The position numbers and the translations under genes were made by a program. From Halobacterium noricense (GTDB lineage: Archaea > Halobacteriota > Halobacteria > Halobacteriales > Halobacteriaceae), in NCBI RefSeq assembly GCF_021233435.1, contig NZ_CP089468.1, forward strand, positions 1,860,001 to 1,924,000: a stretch of DNA of 64,000 nt. Direction: 5' to 3'. Shown here in pieces: positions 31,379 through 40,096 of the stretch (positions within the stretch are counted from its first letter, which is position 1; the number at the start of each line of letters is the position of its first letter). The notes under the pieces were generated by a model. The model did not search any database, was not told where the DNA came from, and worked only from the letters and a program-made list of their open reading frames with translations.

Positions 31379-32203
31379 ATGAACTTCGACCACCTGTCGC
31401 TGGACCGAGTCGTCCGGACAGCTGGCTACGGGCTGTTCGGTGTCGTCGGGGCCATCGTCGTCGCACTCGTGTTCGCGCGCGGCCTCTCCCCGCTCCAGCC
31501 CGTGATATACGACGCGTTCTACCTCGTGCTTGGTCCGTGGTCGTCGACCGAGCTGGCGTCCGTCCTCCACATCACTGCCGTCGGCGTACTCGCGGTTACC
31601 GCGCCGGTGCTCGTCGCCGAATACACTGCTGGCGACCGGCTTCGTACGCTCGCAGTCGGTGCTACCGTCGCGTTCGCGGTGCTCGTCGTCGTCTCGGTTC
31701 TCGCCGCGTTCGTCGACGTGCTCGGGTTTCCTACTGTCGCGGTTGCCGTCGCACTCGTCGCCGCTGCTGCGACGGCGGGCCTCAGGCGCGTCGGTGCCTC
31801 GCGTGGCGCGACTGTCACGTTCGCCGGCTCGCTCCCGGTGCTCGCGCTTCTGCTCGTCCTGTTAGGCGTCGGACTCGGCTGGGGTGGCGGCTACGACGTC
31901 GTCGCCGAACCAATCGACGCGTCGGCCGTCGACGGACCGGCAGCGGACTTCGCGGACGCCCCCGCGGTCCGCGACGACCTCTTCTCGGCGGACGCCTGCG
32001 ACCCCGCCGACGACGGGACCTGCCGGCTCTCCCTCCGGTCGTACGAACACGAACGGCAGGCCGCGCGCGTGCTCGCGGCTAACGGAGTCAGGTGTCCGTT
32101 CGTGAACACGCCGCGAAACCCGGTCTACGACCCGGACGCGTCGTTCGTCGCCGAACACGACGACCAGTACTACCGGGTGACTTGCGAAGCGTACGGCGAC
32201 TGA
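31379..32203 (+). CDS. Five-helix membrane protein with C-terminal soluble domain
   Basis: A 274-residue protein. Five membrane helices lie at about 15-38, 55-75, 85-110, 112-130 and 145-165. A soluble acidic domain of about 105 residues follows, with cysteines in DACDPADDGTCRLS, GVRCPFVNTP and VTCEAYGD that could pair if outside the cell. I do not recognise the family. The ATG at 31379 is used; a TTG three codons earlier is possible. It converges with the next gene with no gap. Confidence 0.75.
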   Translation: MNFDHLSLDRVVRTAGYGLFGVVGAIVVALVFARGLSPLQPVIYDAFYLVLGPWSSTELASVLHITAVGVLAVTAPVLVAEYTAGDRLRTLAVGATVAFAVLVVVSVLAAFVDVLGFPTVAVAVALVAAAATAGLRRVGASRGATVTFAGSLPVLALLLVLLGVGLGWGGGYDVVAEPIDASAVDGPAADFADAPAVRDDLFSADACDPADDGTCRLSLRSYEHERQAARVLAANGVRCPFVNTPRNPVYDPDASFVAEHDDQYYRVTCEAYGD

Positions 32204-33082
32204 TTACTCGGGCCCGAACGACTTGCCATCGCGCTCTTCGGCGTCCATCCGGCGGAGCGTGGCGCGGGCGTTGCTCGCCTCGTAGCCGAAGAACACGCCT
32301 TCCGCGTACTCTTCGACGACCTCAGTGGCGTGAACCAGATTCTCGACTTCGACGTCGACGGCGTACAGTTCGACGCTGAACGGCGCGTCGAGCAGGTCCG
32401 CGAAGCCCGAGGCGATGGTCTCCAGCCAGTAGGTCGTCCCGTAGTTGGTGTCGTACAGCGGCACGACGAACTCGTCGACGTGCTCGGCGAGCGCCTCGAC
32501 GTCGAGGCCCGCGCGCTCGTAGAGGTGGCCCGGGTACGGGTCGGGGTAGAGGGTGAGGTACGTCGTCCCGGGGATGCGGTCGGCGGCCTCCGCGACGAAC
32601 TCCGTGACGACGCTCGCGCGCCAGTCGTACCAGTCGTCGAATTTGGTGTCTCGCGGGCTCCGCCCGCTCGACTCTCCGGTGGAACGCTGTTCCACCCATT
32701 CCTCGAACGCGGTCTCACAGCGCTCGCACTGGCAGTACTCGCCGCGCGGGAACCCCACGTCGTCGAGGCGAACGTCGCCGTTGACCTCCGCGCACGTCTC
32801 GATGACCGTCAGGAGGCCGTTGCGGTAGTCCTCGGCGAGCGGGCAGATGTACGACCAGTCGAAGTACGGCTGGTCGCGGGTGGCCTCGTTGCCCTCGTCG
32901 TCGACGGGCACGAGGTCGGGTTCGGTGCCGGCGGTGGCGTTGTCCCCGAAGCAGGACACCATGCTGACGGCGTCCTCCAGCGGGTCGGTGTGGCGGCCGG
33001 TGACGTCTTTGACCTCGTAGAACGTGCGGTCGAACTCCGGCCACTCGACTTCCTCGGCGTTCCGCGTGACGACGCCGTACAT
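32204..33082 (-). CDS. Conserved haloarchaeal protein, glycosidase-like barrel features
   Basis: A 292-residue soluble protein. WSYICPLAEDYRNGLLTVIE, VRLDDVGFPRGEYCQCERCE and TYLTLYPDPYPGHLYERAGL resemble the strand ends of TIM-barrel putative glycoside hydrolases, with acidic residues (LDDVGFP) where catalysis would occur and a Cys pair in CQCERC. No activity is known. Between EEWVEQRSTGE and RDTKFDDW there is an insertion carrying two perfect stem-loops (32653-32667 and 32678-32696). The family assignment is weak. Confidence 0.65.
   Translation of the reverse strand: MYGVVTRNAEEVEWPEFDRTFYEVKDVTGRHTDPLEDAVSMVSCFGDNATAGTEPDLVPVDDEGNEATRDQPYFDWSYICPLAEDYRNGLLTVIETCAEVNGDVRLDDVGFPRGEYCQCERCETAFEEWVEQRSTGESSGRSPRDTKFDDWYDWRASVVTEFVAEAADRIPGTTYLTLYPDPYPGHLYERAGLDVEALAEHVDEFVVPLYDTNYGTTYWLETIASGFADLLDAPFSVELYAVDVEVENLVHATEVVEEYAEGVFFGYEASNARATLRRMDAEERDGKSFGPE
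32653..32696. repeat. Two in-frame stem-loops with 3-nt loops
   Basis: First, GCGGGC (32653-32658), loop TCC, GCCCGC (32662-32667). Second, GGTGGAAC (32678-32685), loop GCT, GTTCCACC (32689-32696). Both are perfect. On the coding strand the second encodes VEQRST, and the first is part of ESSGRSPRD. The same GTSGARC-NNN-GYTCSAC palindrome encodes VEHGST and VERGST in the sensor kinase at about 50.15-50.21 kb. Confidence 0.65.
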
Positions 33083-33163
33083 GGACGCGAGTTGGCCGGC
33101 GGGCCGCCTAAGTCGTTCGCTCTCGGCACGCGCAGAAAAAGCGGGGAGTGGGGGCGGGACCGA

Positions 33164-33280
33164 CTAGTCGATGCGGTCGACTTCCTGGGGTTCGGGCGCT
33201 TCGTCGCCCCCGACGACGAACTTCCAGACGAGGGCGATGACGAGCAGTGCGGCGGCGGCTTTCACGAGTTTTCCTGCCAT
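33164..33280 (-). CDS. Small single-helix membrane protein, 38 residues
   Basis: The frame reads MAGKLVKAAAALLVIALVWK then FVVGGDEAPEPQEVDRID. One membrane helix (about 5-23) and a short acidic tail. Small single-span proteins of this sort are common and conserved in haloarchaea. The start and stop are clear and the codon usage is like its neighbours. No function is known. Confidence 0.65.
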   Translation of the reverse strand: MAGKLVKAAAALLVIALVWKFVVGGDEAPEPQEVDRID

Positions 33281-33359
33281 GGTTGACACTATCGGCGGCC
33301 GGCACTAAACGCTTTGCGGGGTCGGCACGAATCCGTGATTCCCCACCGACATCTCGCGG

Positions 33360-33818
33360 TCAGTCACGGAGGTGTGCGGTGATGTCCTCGCGGATGAGTT
33401 CCCCGCAGTACTCGCAGCGCAGGCCGTCCTCCAGCACTGCGAACGTCGGCTCGACGGGCTCGCCCGCGTTCGTGATGCACTCGCGGTTCGGGCAGACGAG
33501 CACGCCGCCGACCTCCTCCGGGCGCTCGACGCGGCGCTTGTCCACGACGTCGTAGTCGCGGATGATGTTGATGGTGGCTTCGGGCGCGATGAGCGACAGC
33601 ACTTCGGCTTCGCTGTCGCTGAGTTCGCGGCCCTCGACTTTCACGACGTCCTTGCGACCGAGCCGGTCGGAGGGGACGTTCATGCCGAGGCTCATCGGCG
33701 TGCCTTCGGTGCCGTCGATGCCCAGCAGGCTGAGCACGTGCAGCGCCTCCCCGGCGGAGACGTGGTCGATGACGGTGCCGTTCTGGATTTTCGAGACGCG
33801 GAGTTCAGTGTCAGTCAT
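33360..33818 (-). CDS. pyrI: Aspartate carbamoyltransferase regulatory chain
   Basis: The regulatory subunit of ATCase, which binds CTP/ATP. The 152-residue protein begins [20 protein letters not shown] (nucleotide-binding domain), has [14 protein letters not shown], and ends with a zinc domain: [20 protein letters not shown] then [10 protein letters not shown], giving the four Cys that hold the interface with PyrB. It overlaps pyrB by 8 bp, so the two subunits are made together. Confidence 0.95.
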   Translation of the reverse strand: MTDTELRVSKIQNGTVIDHVSAGEALHVLSLLGIDGTEGTPMSLGMNVPSDRLGRKDVVKVEGRELSDSEAEVLSLIAPEATINIIRDYDVVDKRRVERPEEVGGVLVCPNRECITNAGEPVEPTFAVLEDGLRCEYCGELIREDITAHLRD

Positions 33819-34722
33819 CGTCGAGGAGCAAGTCGAGGAGGGCCATTCGGACCGGGACGCCGTTGTGTGCCTGTTCGAAGTACGTCGCGTTCTCCGTCTC
33901 GTCGACCGCGGCCGCGATTTCGTCCACGCGGGGCAGCGGGTGCATCACCGCGAGGTCGTCTTTCGCGGCTTCGAGGGTTTCGGGCGTGATGCTGTACTCG
34001 CCGGCGACGGCCTCGTACTCGTCCTCGTCGGGGAAGCGCTCGCGCTGGATGCGCGTGACGTACAGCACGTCGAGGTTCGGGAGGACGGCGTCGAGGGAGT
34101 CGTGTTCCTGTACCTGTGCGCCCGCCTCGTGGAGGTCGTAACGCACCGAGCGCGGCAGCCGCAGGCTCTCCGGGCTGACGAAGTGCTGGCGGACGTCGAA
34201 GTTCGTGAGCGCGTGCGCCAGCGAGTGGACGGTTCGGCCGTACTTCAGGTCGCCCATGATGCCGATGGAGATGTCGTCGAGGCCCGCGTGCTCGCGAATC
34301 GTGTAGAGGTCCAACAGCGTCTGACTCGGGTGGTGACCGGCTCCGTCGCCCGCGTTCACGACGGGGACGTCGACGTGCTCGCTGGCCATCTTCGCAGCGC
34401 CCTGCTTGGGGTGGCGGAGCACGATGCCGTCGGCGTACCCCTCGACGACGCGGACGGTGTCGGCCAGCGACTCGCCCTTCTTCACCGACGAGGACTCCAC
34501 GGAGCCCATGTCGACGACGTCGCCGCCGAGGCGTTTCGCGGCCGTCTCGAAGCTCATCTTCGTGCGCGTGCTCGGCTCGAAGAAGCACAGCGCGAGCAGC
34601 TCGTCGGCGTACCGCTCGCCGGCGGCCGCCGGGTTGTCGTCGAAGGCCGCCGCCCTGTCGAGGACCGTCTCGATGTCGGCCCGCGAGAGCTGTTTGGCGG
34701 TGAGGAGGTGGTCGTGACGCAT
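33811..34722 (-). CDS. pyrB: Aspartate carbamoyltransferase catalytic chain
   Basis: Makes N-carbamoyl-aspartate in pyrimidine synthesis. The 303-residue protein has the carbamoyl-phosphate site [57 protein letters not shown], and [14 protein letters not shown] near the C-terminus. These are complete. The ATG at 34722 fits the family start ([20 protein letters not shown]). It heads a pyrBI operon and is divergent from the MinD-like gene, sharing a 120-bp promoter region. Confidence 0.96.
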   Translation of the reverse strand: MRHDHLLTAKQLSRADIETVLDRAAAFDDNPAAAGERYADELLALCFFEPSTRTKMSFETAAKRLGGDVVDMGSVESSSVKKGESLADTVRVVEGYADGIVLRHPKQGAAKMASEHVDVPVVNAGDGAGHHPSQTLLDLYTIREHAGLDDISIGIMGDLKYGRTVHSLAHALTNFDVRQHFVSPESLRLPRSVRYDLHEAGAQVQEHDSLDAVLPNLDVLYVTRIQRERFPDEDEYEAVAGEYSITPETLEAAKDDLAVMHPLPRVDEIAAAVDETENATYFEQAHNGVPVRMALLDLLLDDD

Positions 34723-34842
34723 CGGTTCAGTACGCGAGCCCCGGGAGCGTAAAGGTCCCGGAGCACGCCCGCCTCCGGGGTGTGCCACCGCTCCCCACAC
34801 CCGGCCCGAAGTTCAAGTACGAAGCCGGAACCACTCACTCGC

Positions 34843-35451
34843 GTGCTGGCAGTCGCGGGCGGCAAAGGCGGCAGCGGGAAGACGACCACCGCGCTCGGTC
34901 TCGCGGGCGCGCTCGTCGAGCGGCGGCGTCGCCCGCTCGTCGTGGACTGCGACCTCGATGCACCGAACCTCCACCTGCGTGCGGGCGTCCCGCGAGACCC
35001 CGGTGTGGACGCCGACAGCCCGACTGCGGCCGCCCACGAGTCGTCCACAGTTCCTGGCGTGGACGTGCTCCCGGCAGGCGACGCGAACGGCGACGACCTC
35101 GCCGCAGCACTCGACGCGCTGCCCGACTCACGACCCATCGTCTTGGACTGTCCCGCCGGCGCGAGCGAAGCCGCGGCCCGCCCGCTGCGCGCGGCCGACG
35201 GTTGCGTGGTCGTCGCGACCGATAGCCGGGAAGGCATCGAAGACGCCGTCAAAACCGCCGCGATGGCGCGCGCGGTCGGGACGCCAGTCCGCGCCATCGG
35301 CGTCACTCGCGTGGCCGCCGCCCCAGCAAGGCTCGCGGACGCGACGGCCGCCGACACCGTGCCGGTTCCCGCCGCTGCAGCACCGCTCGAAGCCCCGGAG
35401 ACGGCCGCAGCGTACGCGATGCTCGCCGACTACGTCGAGCCAAATACTTAA
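34843..35451 (+). CDS. MinD/ParA-like ATPase
   Basis: A 202-residue P-loop ATPase with the deviant Walker A motif VAGGKGGSGKTTTALGLAGA, the second strand PLVVDCDLDAPNLHLR and PIVLDCPAGASEAA. It lacks the C-terminal amphipathic membrane-targeting helix of true MinD. A GTG at 34843 starts the protein directly at VLAVAGGKGG; this places the P-loop at the usual distance. It is 27 bp upstream of a RecA-like protein, which suggests a functional pair. Its role is unknown; haloarchaea have several MinD paralogues not needed for division. Confidence 0.85.
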   Translation: MLAVAGGKGGSGKTTTALGLAGALVERRRRPLVVDCDLDAPNLHLRAGVPRDPGVDADSPTAAAHESSTVPGVDVLPAGDANGDDLAAALDALPDSRPIVLDCPAGASEAAARPLRAADGCVVVATDSREGIEDAVKTAAMARAVGTPVRAIGVTRVAAAPARLADATAADTVPVPAAAAPLEAPETAAAYAMLADYVEPNT

Positions 35452-35478
35452 CCTGTGTCCGTCCCCTACAGTGAAATC

Positions 35479-36105
35479 ATGCGCGAGCGGCTCTCCACCG
35501 GCGTGGACGTCCTCGACCGGGAGCTCGGCGGCGGCGTGCCGACCGGGACGGTGGTCGCCTACGAGGCACCACCCGCCAGTCAGGGAGAGCTACTGCTGTA
35601 CGAACTCACGCGCCCGCGGCCCACGCTCTACCTCACCACGAACCGCACCGAGCAGGCCGTCCGGGACGCCTTCGAGGCGACGGACGCGCCGACGGGCGAC
35701 CCCGAGGTCGGCTACATCCCGGGCGCCGACGCCATCGAGAACGCGCGCCGAGCGTTCCGTAGCGTCCCCCCGGAGTCGACGGTCATCATCGACCCCGCCG
35801 ACGCGTTAGAGCGCGCCGACCGCGGCCGCTACGAGAACTTCCTCAACGAACTCGGCAACCACATGCGCAACGTCGGCGGCATCGCCGTCCTGCACTGTCT
35901 AGACACCGACGACGACGCCGACCTCCGCGGCACCACCGAACACATGGCCGACGTCGTGTTCAAACTGCGCGTCGAGGAGACCAACGACGAAGTCGAGACC
36001 CGGCTCACCGTCCCGAAGTTCCGCGGCGGCAACGCTCTGGACTCCTCGATAAAGCTGAACCTCGGCGAACGCGTCCAGGTCGACACGAGCCGCGACATCG
36101 CGTAG
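35479..36105 (+). CDS. RecA/RAD55-like protein with degenerate P-loop
   Basis: A 208-residue protein. RLSTGVDVLDRELGGGVPTG is typical of the RadA/KaiC/RAD55 family, but the following sequence VVAYEAPPASQGELLLYELT lacks the GxxxxGK(S/T) of Walker A. A Walker B-like STVIIDPADALERA and a later GIAVLHCLDTDDD remain. So it is probably a non-hydrolysing member of the family. The ATG at 35479 follows an upstream GTG (35455) that adds 8 residues. It is in an operon with the MinD-like ATPase. Confidence 0.78.
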   Translation: MRERLSTGVDVLDRELGGGVPTGTVVAYEAPPASQGELLLYELTRPRPTLYLTTNRTEQAVRDAFEATDAPTGDPEVGYIPGADAIENARRAFRSVPPESTVIIDPADALERADRGRYENFLNELGNHMRNVGGIAVLHCLDTDDDADLRGTTEHMADVVFKLRVEETNDEVETRLTVPKFRGGNALDSSIKLNLGERVQVDTSRDIA

Positions 36106-36178
36106 ACGGACCCCGAGCTATCGCGTCGTACTTTCGCTGCAATAAATAGGCCGAGCGGCCGGAAGTCGGCAGTCGACG

Positions 36179-37108
36179 TTAGGCTTCGTCTTCGTCGATG
36201 TCGAGCTCTTCGACGATTTCGTCGGCGTCGACGTCGGCGTCTTCGAGGGCTTCCTCGACGTCACCGAGCCCTTCGCCGCCGCCCATGCCACCCATGCCGC
36301 CCATCATGCCGGGCATGCCAGCGGGCTGGCCGTCGATGATTTCCTGGACGATGACGCGGTCGACGTCCAGCATGTCGATGACCTGGTTCAGAATCTGATC
36401 TTTGCCCATCATCCACTGCTGGTTGAACTGGAGCTCGGGGGACTGCTCGATGTACAGCGTCTCCTTCTCGACGGTTTCCGTCGTGGTCTCCGTCTCGCCG
36501 TCCTCGGTTTCCTCGGTGACTTCCTCTTCGACCTCGTCGGTCTCGAGGTGCATGTCGAGGTCGGCGTCGAAGTACATCTGGAGCAGGCCGCGGGCCTTCT
36601 CGACGGTGTCCTCGACCTGGTCGAGAATCTCGTACTCGTACTCGACGTCTTCGCCGGCGAGCGGGTGGTTGAAGTCGATGCGGGCGCGGCCGCCGATGAC
36701 GGCTTCGACGTGGCCGTGCTCGCCGTCGATGTCGACGTGCGCACCGGGGTAGCGCTCGTCCTCGGGGATCTTGTTCGCGGAGACCGTGCGGACCTCCTCG
36801 TCGTCGTACTCGCCGAACGCCTGTTCGACGACGACTTCGCCGGTGTCACCGACTTCCTTGCCGACGAGGTCCTGCTCGACGTCGTCGAAGATGTGGCCCT
36901 CGCCGATGACGATGGTGCGCGGGGAGAACTCCTGCTCTTCGGTGTCGACGCCCTCCTCCTCGGCGACTTCCTCGTCGGTGGTGTCGACGAGTTCGCCGCT
37001 GTCGACCGTGTGGGCGGTGTAGGAGAGCTTAACGAAGTCCCCCTCCTGGAGTCCGCCCTGTTCTGTCTCGGATTCGTCGGCCGTCTCGGCCTCAGTTTCG
37101 TCGCTCAT
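36179..37108 (-). CDS. FKBP-type peptidyl-prolyl isomerase, long archaeal type
   Basis: A 309-residue isomerase and chaperone. After an acidic N-terminus, the FKBP domain (about 25-175) has GDFVKLSYTAHTVDSGELVD, FSPRTIVIGEGHIFDDVEQD and a SlyD-type insert (AFGEYDDEEVRTVSANKIPE then HVEAVIGGRARIDFNHPLAG). A C-terminal region (about 176-309) contains a charged linker, TLYIEQSPELQFNQQWMMGK and a Met/Gly-rich segment PAGMPGMMGGMGGMGGG. This long type is seen in many archaea. It probably assists folding of cytosolic proteins. Confidence 0.9.
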   Translation of the reverse strand: MSDETEAETADESETEQGGLQEGDFVKLSYTAHTVDSGELVDTTDEEVAEEEGVDTEEQEFSPRTIVIGEGHIFDDVEQDLVGKEVGDTGEVVVEQAFGEYDDEEVRTVSANKIPEDERYPGAHVDIDGEHGHVEAVIGGRARIDFNHPLAGEDVEYEYEILDQVEDTVEKARGLLQMYFDADLDMHLETDEVEEEVTEETEDGETETTTETVEKETLYIEQSPELQFNQQWMMGKDQILNQVIDMLDVDRVIVQEIIDGQPAGMPGMMGGMGGMGGGEGLGDVEEALEDADVDADEIVEELDIDEDEA

Positions 37109-37180
37109 ACCAGTACGCACTCCCGTTCCACCCTTAAGAATCACGTTTCGCGGCCGTGAGCGGCGTCGGCGGTCGCGCGG

Positions 37181-37381
37181 TCACCGGTTCTCGGCTAATG
37201 TGACGAGGGCGTCGGCGTCGACGGAGAGCCACGCGGTGAGCCGGCGGTCGCCGTCGACGTCCGGCGGCGAGAGCGTGCAGCGGTCCGGCGTGTTCTGGTA
37301 GCGGACGACGGTCGCGTCGAGCGGCGTGCGGTCGACATCGTCGCGTGACTGCCGGGCACCACGGGTGCTGTCGGTGGACAT
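37181..37381 (-). CDS. Small haloarchaeal protein (DUF7511-like)
   Basis: A 66-residue protein with DATVVRYQNTPDRCTLSPPD followed by DRRLTAWLSVDADALVTLAE. The pattern Y-x-N-x-P-D-R-C-T-x-(S/F)-P and a W-L half-strand is found in many small haloarchaeal proteins (DUF7511 type). The function is unknown. It is divergent from the CYTH-domain gene, with a 117-bp shared promoter region. Confidence 0.75.
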   Translation of the reverse strand: MSTDSTRGARQSRDDVDRTPLDATVVRYQNTPDRCTLSPPDVDGDRRLTAWLSVDADALVTLAENR

Positions 37382-37498
37382 CGTGAGTCGGTTCGGGCTT
37401 CGAAGGACCCCGGGATAACGCCTGCTAAGAGCCCCACGTAGCTCTATTGAGGCCTCGGAAGCGTCGTGTTTTTCCGGGGTGGCCGCGAGCACTCGTGC

Positions 37499-38119
37499 AT
37501 GTACGAAGTGGAGGTGAAGGTGCCGGCGAGCCACGAGGCGGTCCGCGCGGCGCTCGCGGACGTCGACGCCGAGCGCGTCGGGACGGTAGCGCAGGCGGAC
37601 ACGTACTTCGACGCGCCACACCGCGACTTCGCGGAGACTGACGAAGCGTTACGCGTTCGTCGGGTCGCCACCGCAGCCGAGACGTTCGAGCGCGGAGCCG
37701 TCAAAGACGGGCTCACGGCCGCCATCGACGCGGTAATCGACGGGAAGTACCGCGCCGAGGGCGAGTCCCGCGTGACGTACAAGGGCCCGCTGTTGGAGAC
37801 CGAGTCGAAGTCCCGCGAGGAGTTCGAGACGGCCGTCGGGAGCGGCGCGGAGATGCGCGAAATCCTCTCGCGGCTCGGGTTCGAGCCCGCTGCGACAGTG
37901 CGCAAGCTCCGCGAGACTCACCACGTCGACGACTTCGAGGTGCTGCTGGACGCCGTCGAGGACGTCGGCGAGTACGTCGAAGTCGAAACCGAGGTCGAAT
38001 CGGACAGCGAGGTCGAAGCCGCCCGCGAGGACGCGTACGTCCTCCTCCGGCGTCTCGGCCTCGGCCCCGACGACCAGATTCGGACGTCGTATCTCGGGCT
38101 CAAGCTCGCCGACACCTGA
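37499..38119 (+). CDS. cyaB: CYTH-domain protein (class IV adenylate cyclase CyaB-like)
   Basis: A 206-residue CYTH protein. It begins YEVEVKVPAS, with the E-x-E-x-K that gives the fold its triphosphate and metal site, and has RVTYKGPLLETESKSREEFE, FEVLLDAVEDVGEYVEVETE and a later arginine-rich strand. CYTH enzymes include class IV adenylate cyclases, thiamine triphosphatases and inorganic triphosphatases; the sequence does not decide between these. It is followed after 81 bp by the MAT gene. Confidence 0.88.
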   Translation: MYEVEVKVPASHEAVRAALADVDAERVGTVAQADTYFDAPHRDFAETDEALRVRRVATAAETFERGAVKDGLTAAIDAVIDGKYRAEGESRVTYKGPLLETESKSREEFETAVGSGAEMREILSRLGFEPAATVRKLRETHHVDDFEVLLDAVEDVGEYVEVETEVESDSEVEAAREDAYVLLRRLGLGPDDQIRTSYLGLKLADT

Positions 38120-38162
38120 CAGAAGTATGCACGAAGGTCATATTCTTCCTCCTCGTGCTTTT

Positions 38163-38198
38163 CGCAAGTTATAGAAGCGGAGCCGGGCAACACTTGCG
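38163..38198 (+). promoter_or_regulatory. Inverted repeat spanning the MAT promoter
   Basis: CGCAAGT at 38163-38169 and its complement ACTTGCG at 38192-38198 lie just before the ATG at 38201. Between them is AGTTATAGAA, a good TATA box about 30 bp before the start codon. A repressor bound to the arms would cover both TATA and the transcription start. In RNA, only the second half would be present if transcription is leaderless, so an RNA hairpin is less likely. Confidence 0.5.
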
Positions 38199-38200
38199 TA

Positions 38201-39421
38201 ATGACCGAGCGGAACATCCAAGTGCAGTCTCTCGACCGCGGGGCCGTCGAGGACGAGGAAGTCGAAATCGTCGAACGAAAAGGCCTCGGCCACCCCGACT
38301 CCATCTGCGACGGCATCGCCGAACACGTTTGCGAACGCCTCGCCCGCGAGTACATCGACCGCGTCGGCGAAGTCCTCCACTTCAACACCGACGAGACCCA
38401 GCTCGTCGCCGGCACCGCCGCGCCCGCGTTCGGCGGCGGCGAAGTCGTCGACCCGATTTACGTGCTCGTCGTCGGCCGCGCGACCAGCCACTACGTCGAC
38501 GACGACGGCGTCGAGTACAACATCCCCGTCGAGTCCATCGCGCTAGAAGCCGCCCGCGACTACCTCCGCGAGAACTTCCCGAACCTCGACCTCGAAACGG
38601 ACGTCATCGTCGACGTCAAACTCGGCGAAGGCTCCGGTGACCTCCAGGAAGTGTTCGTCGAGGACGGCCCCGCCGTCCCGATGGCCAACGACACCAGCTT
38701 CGGCGTCGGCCACGCACCCCTCACCGAGACCGAGCGCATCGTCTACGAGACCGAACAGTCCCTGAACGGCCCCTACGGCGACGCCAATCCCGCCGTCGGC
38801 GAGGACGTCAAAGTCATGGGCAAACGCGAAGGCGGCCACATCGACCTCACCGTCGCCGCCGCGCTCGTCGACGCCCACGTCGACGACCTCGACGCCTACG
38901 AGGCCGAAGTCGAGGCGCTCCGCGAGCACGTCCACGACCTCGCTACCGACCACACCAACCGCGACGTCACCGTCCACGTCAACACCGCCGACGACTACGA
39001 ATCCGGCTCCATCTACCTCACTACCACCGGCACGAGCGCCGAACAGGGCGACGACGGCAGCGTCGGCCGCGGCAACCGCGCGAACGGCCTCATCACCCCG
39101 AACCGCTCGATGAGCATGGAAGCCACCTCCGGGAAGAACCCCGTCAACCACATCGGGAAAATCTACAACCTCCTGTCCACCGAAATCGCCGAGAGCATCG
39201 TCGACGAAGTGGACGGCATCCGCGACCTCCGCGTCCGCCTCCTCTCCCAAATCGGCCGCCCCATCGACCAACCCCACGTCGCCGACGTCCACGTCGTCAC
39301 CGAAGACGGCCTCGACGTGTCCGACGTCGAACCCGATATCCAGAAGATTGTCGACGCCGAACTCGCAAACATCACCGACATCACCCAGCGCGTCATCGAC
39401 GGCGAACTCGATACCTTCTAA
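38201..39421 (+). CDS. mat: S-adenosylmethionine synthetase (archaeal type)
   Basis: Makes S-adenosylmethionine from methionine and ATP. The 406-residue protein has the archaeal MAT signature: [80 protein letters not shown] and [20 protein letters not shown]. The length is normal. Its codons are markedly uniform and C-ending, as in highly expressed haloarchaeal genes. A strong stem-loop follows directly after the stop. Confidence 0.96.
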   Translation: MTERNIQVQSLDRGAVEDEEVEIVERKGLGHPDSICDGIAEHVCERLAREYIDRVGEVLHFNTDETQLVAGTAAPAFGGGEVVDPIYVLVVGRATSHYVDDDGVEYNIPVESIALEAARDYLRENFPNLDLETDVIVDVKLGEGSGDLQEVFVEDGPAVPMANDTSFGVGHAPLTETERIVYETEQSLNGPYGDANPAVGEDVKVMGKREGGHIDLTVAAALVDAHVDDLDAYEAEVEALREHVHDLATDHTNRDVTVHVNTADDYESGSIYLTTTGTSAEQGDDGSVGRGNRANGLITPNRSMSMEATSGKNPVNHIGKIYNLLSTEIAESIVDEVDGIRDLRVRLLSQIGRPIDQPHVADVHVVTEDGLDVSDVEPDIQKIVDAELANITDITQRVIDGELDTF

Positions 39422-39429
39422 AACGCACT

Positions 39430-39472
39430 TTTTGCTGTGGGAGGGCGCCTGCGGCGCCCTCCCTGGCAAAAA
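39430..39472 (+). terminator. Strong stem-loop after mat
   Basis: GGGAGGGCGCC (39439-39449), loop TGC, GGCGCCCTCCC (39453-39463): a perfect 11-bp stem. It is flanked by TTTTTGC (39430-39436) and GCAAAAA (39466-39472), which extend the pairing after small bulges. It lies 9 bp beyond the mat stop and would give a U-rich or A-rich tail in either direction. A role in transcript ending or 3'-end protection is likely. Confidence 0.6.
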
Positions 39473-40096
39473 CTTGCGGAAAAAGCACTCCTCGTCGTTC
39501 GAAAGACGGCGGAGCCGTCTTTCGTGATGACGAAAGGCGCGAAGCGCCTTTCGAACCACTCCTGCCGCTCGCTACGCTCGCGTTAGTCGCTCGTCGGCCC
39601 GCGAGCTGAAGGCTCGCGATGAATCGCGCGGCTCCGCCGCGCGAATGCTCGCCGCTACTGGCCGCGTAGGTTCAAATAGTAATACGGAGCCAACCCTGCG
39701 CGTGACCTGAATCTCGTCGCGGGGCGCTCCGAGCCGAGCAATCGGTACGGCGAGCGCGGCGAACGCTCCGCGAGAACTGGCCGCCTGTGAGCCCCAACCT
39801 GCCTACAGCTGCTTGCTGACGTAGGGACCGTCCTGCCGGTAGCCGAGCTTCTGCTTGTAGTACTGGCGCGCGCCGATGCCACGACGACCTTTTGCGCTGC
39901 GTTCGGCGCGATGCGCCTCACTCGGCAAAAGCTCGGCCAAAAGCACTCCTCACTCCCTTCGGTCGTTCGTCGGCCCGCTCACTTACCGGGTTCGTTCGCG
40001 GTGAATCGGTCGCCTCGGGTTCGCCGCGAGAGCAAGCTCTCGCGTGCCCTTGTTCGCTTCGTTCACGAGGACTTCGAACCGCTCGGTAAGCGAAGC
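39473..40096. repeat. Intergenic array of GC-rich stem-loops
   Basis: About 620 bp without an intact gene. Perfect stem-loops: CGAAAGACGGC-GGA-GCCGTCTTTCG (39500-39524), CGAAAGGCGC-GAA-GCGCCTTTCG (39531-39553), GCGAGC-TGAAG-GCTCGC (39601-39617), CGCGCGGC-TCC-GCCGCGCG (39625-39643) and CGCGAGAGC-AA-GCTCTCGCG (40025-40044). A 68-bp copy of the elp3 3' end lies at 39813-39880. Two places read like haloarchaeal spacer sequence (CAAAAGC and ACTCCT repeated near 39485 and 39940). No transposase or RNA gene is recognisable. Confidence 0.7.
39813..39880 (-). pseudogene. 68-bp duplicate of the elp3 3' end
   Basis: This stretch is identical over 68 bp to 40107-40174, which encodes the last residues of Elp3 (GARQYYKQKLGYRQDGPYVS). 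The copies are in direct orientation, 294 bp apart. The duplicate ends abruptly inside the GNAT-domain end and has no gene around it. Identity at all 68 positions indicates a recent event or ongoing gene conversion. Confidence 0.85.

Noticed and set aside
33372-34752. Plus-strand frames opposite pyrI and pyrB
   Set aside because: They are antisense shadows; pyrI and pyrB on the minus strand have complete catalytic and zinc-binding motifs.
39655-39921. 88-residue minus-strand frame in the mat-elp3 gap
   Set aside because: It is made of the duplicated elp3 end in another frame plus palindromic spacer, so it is not a gene.
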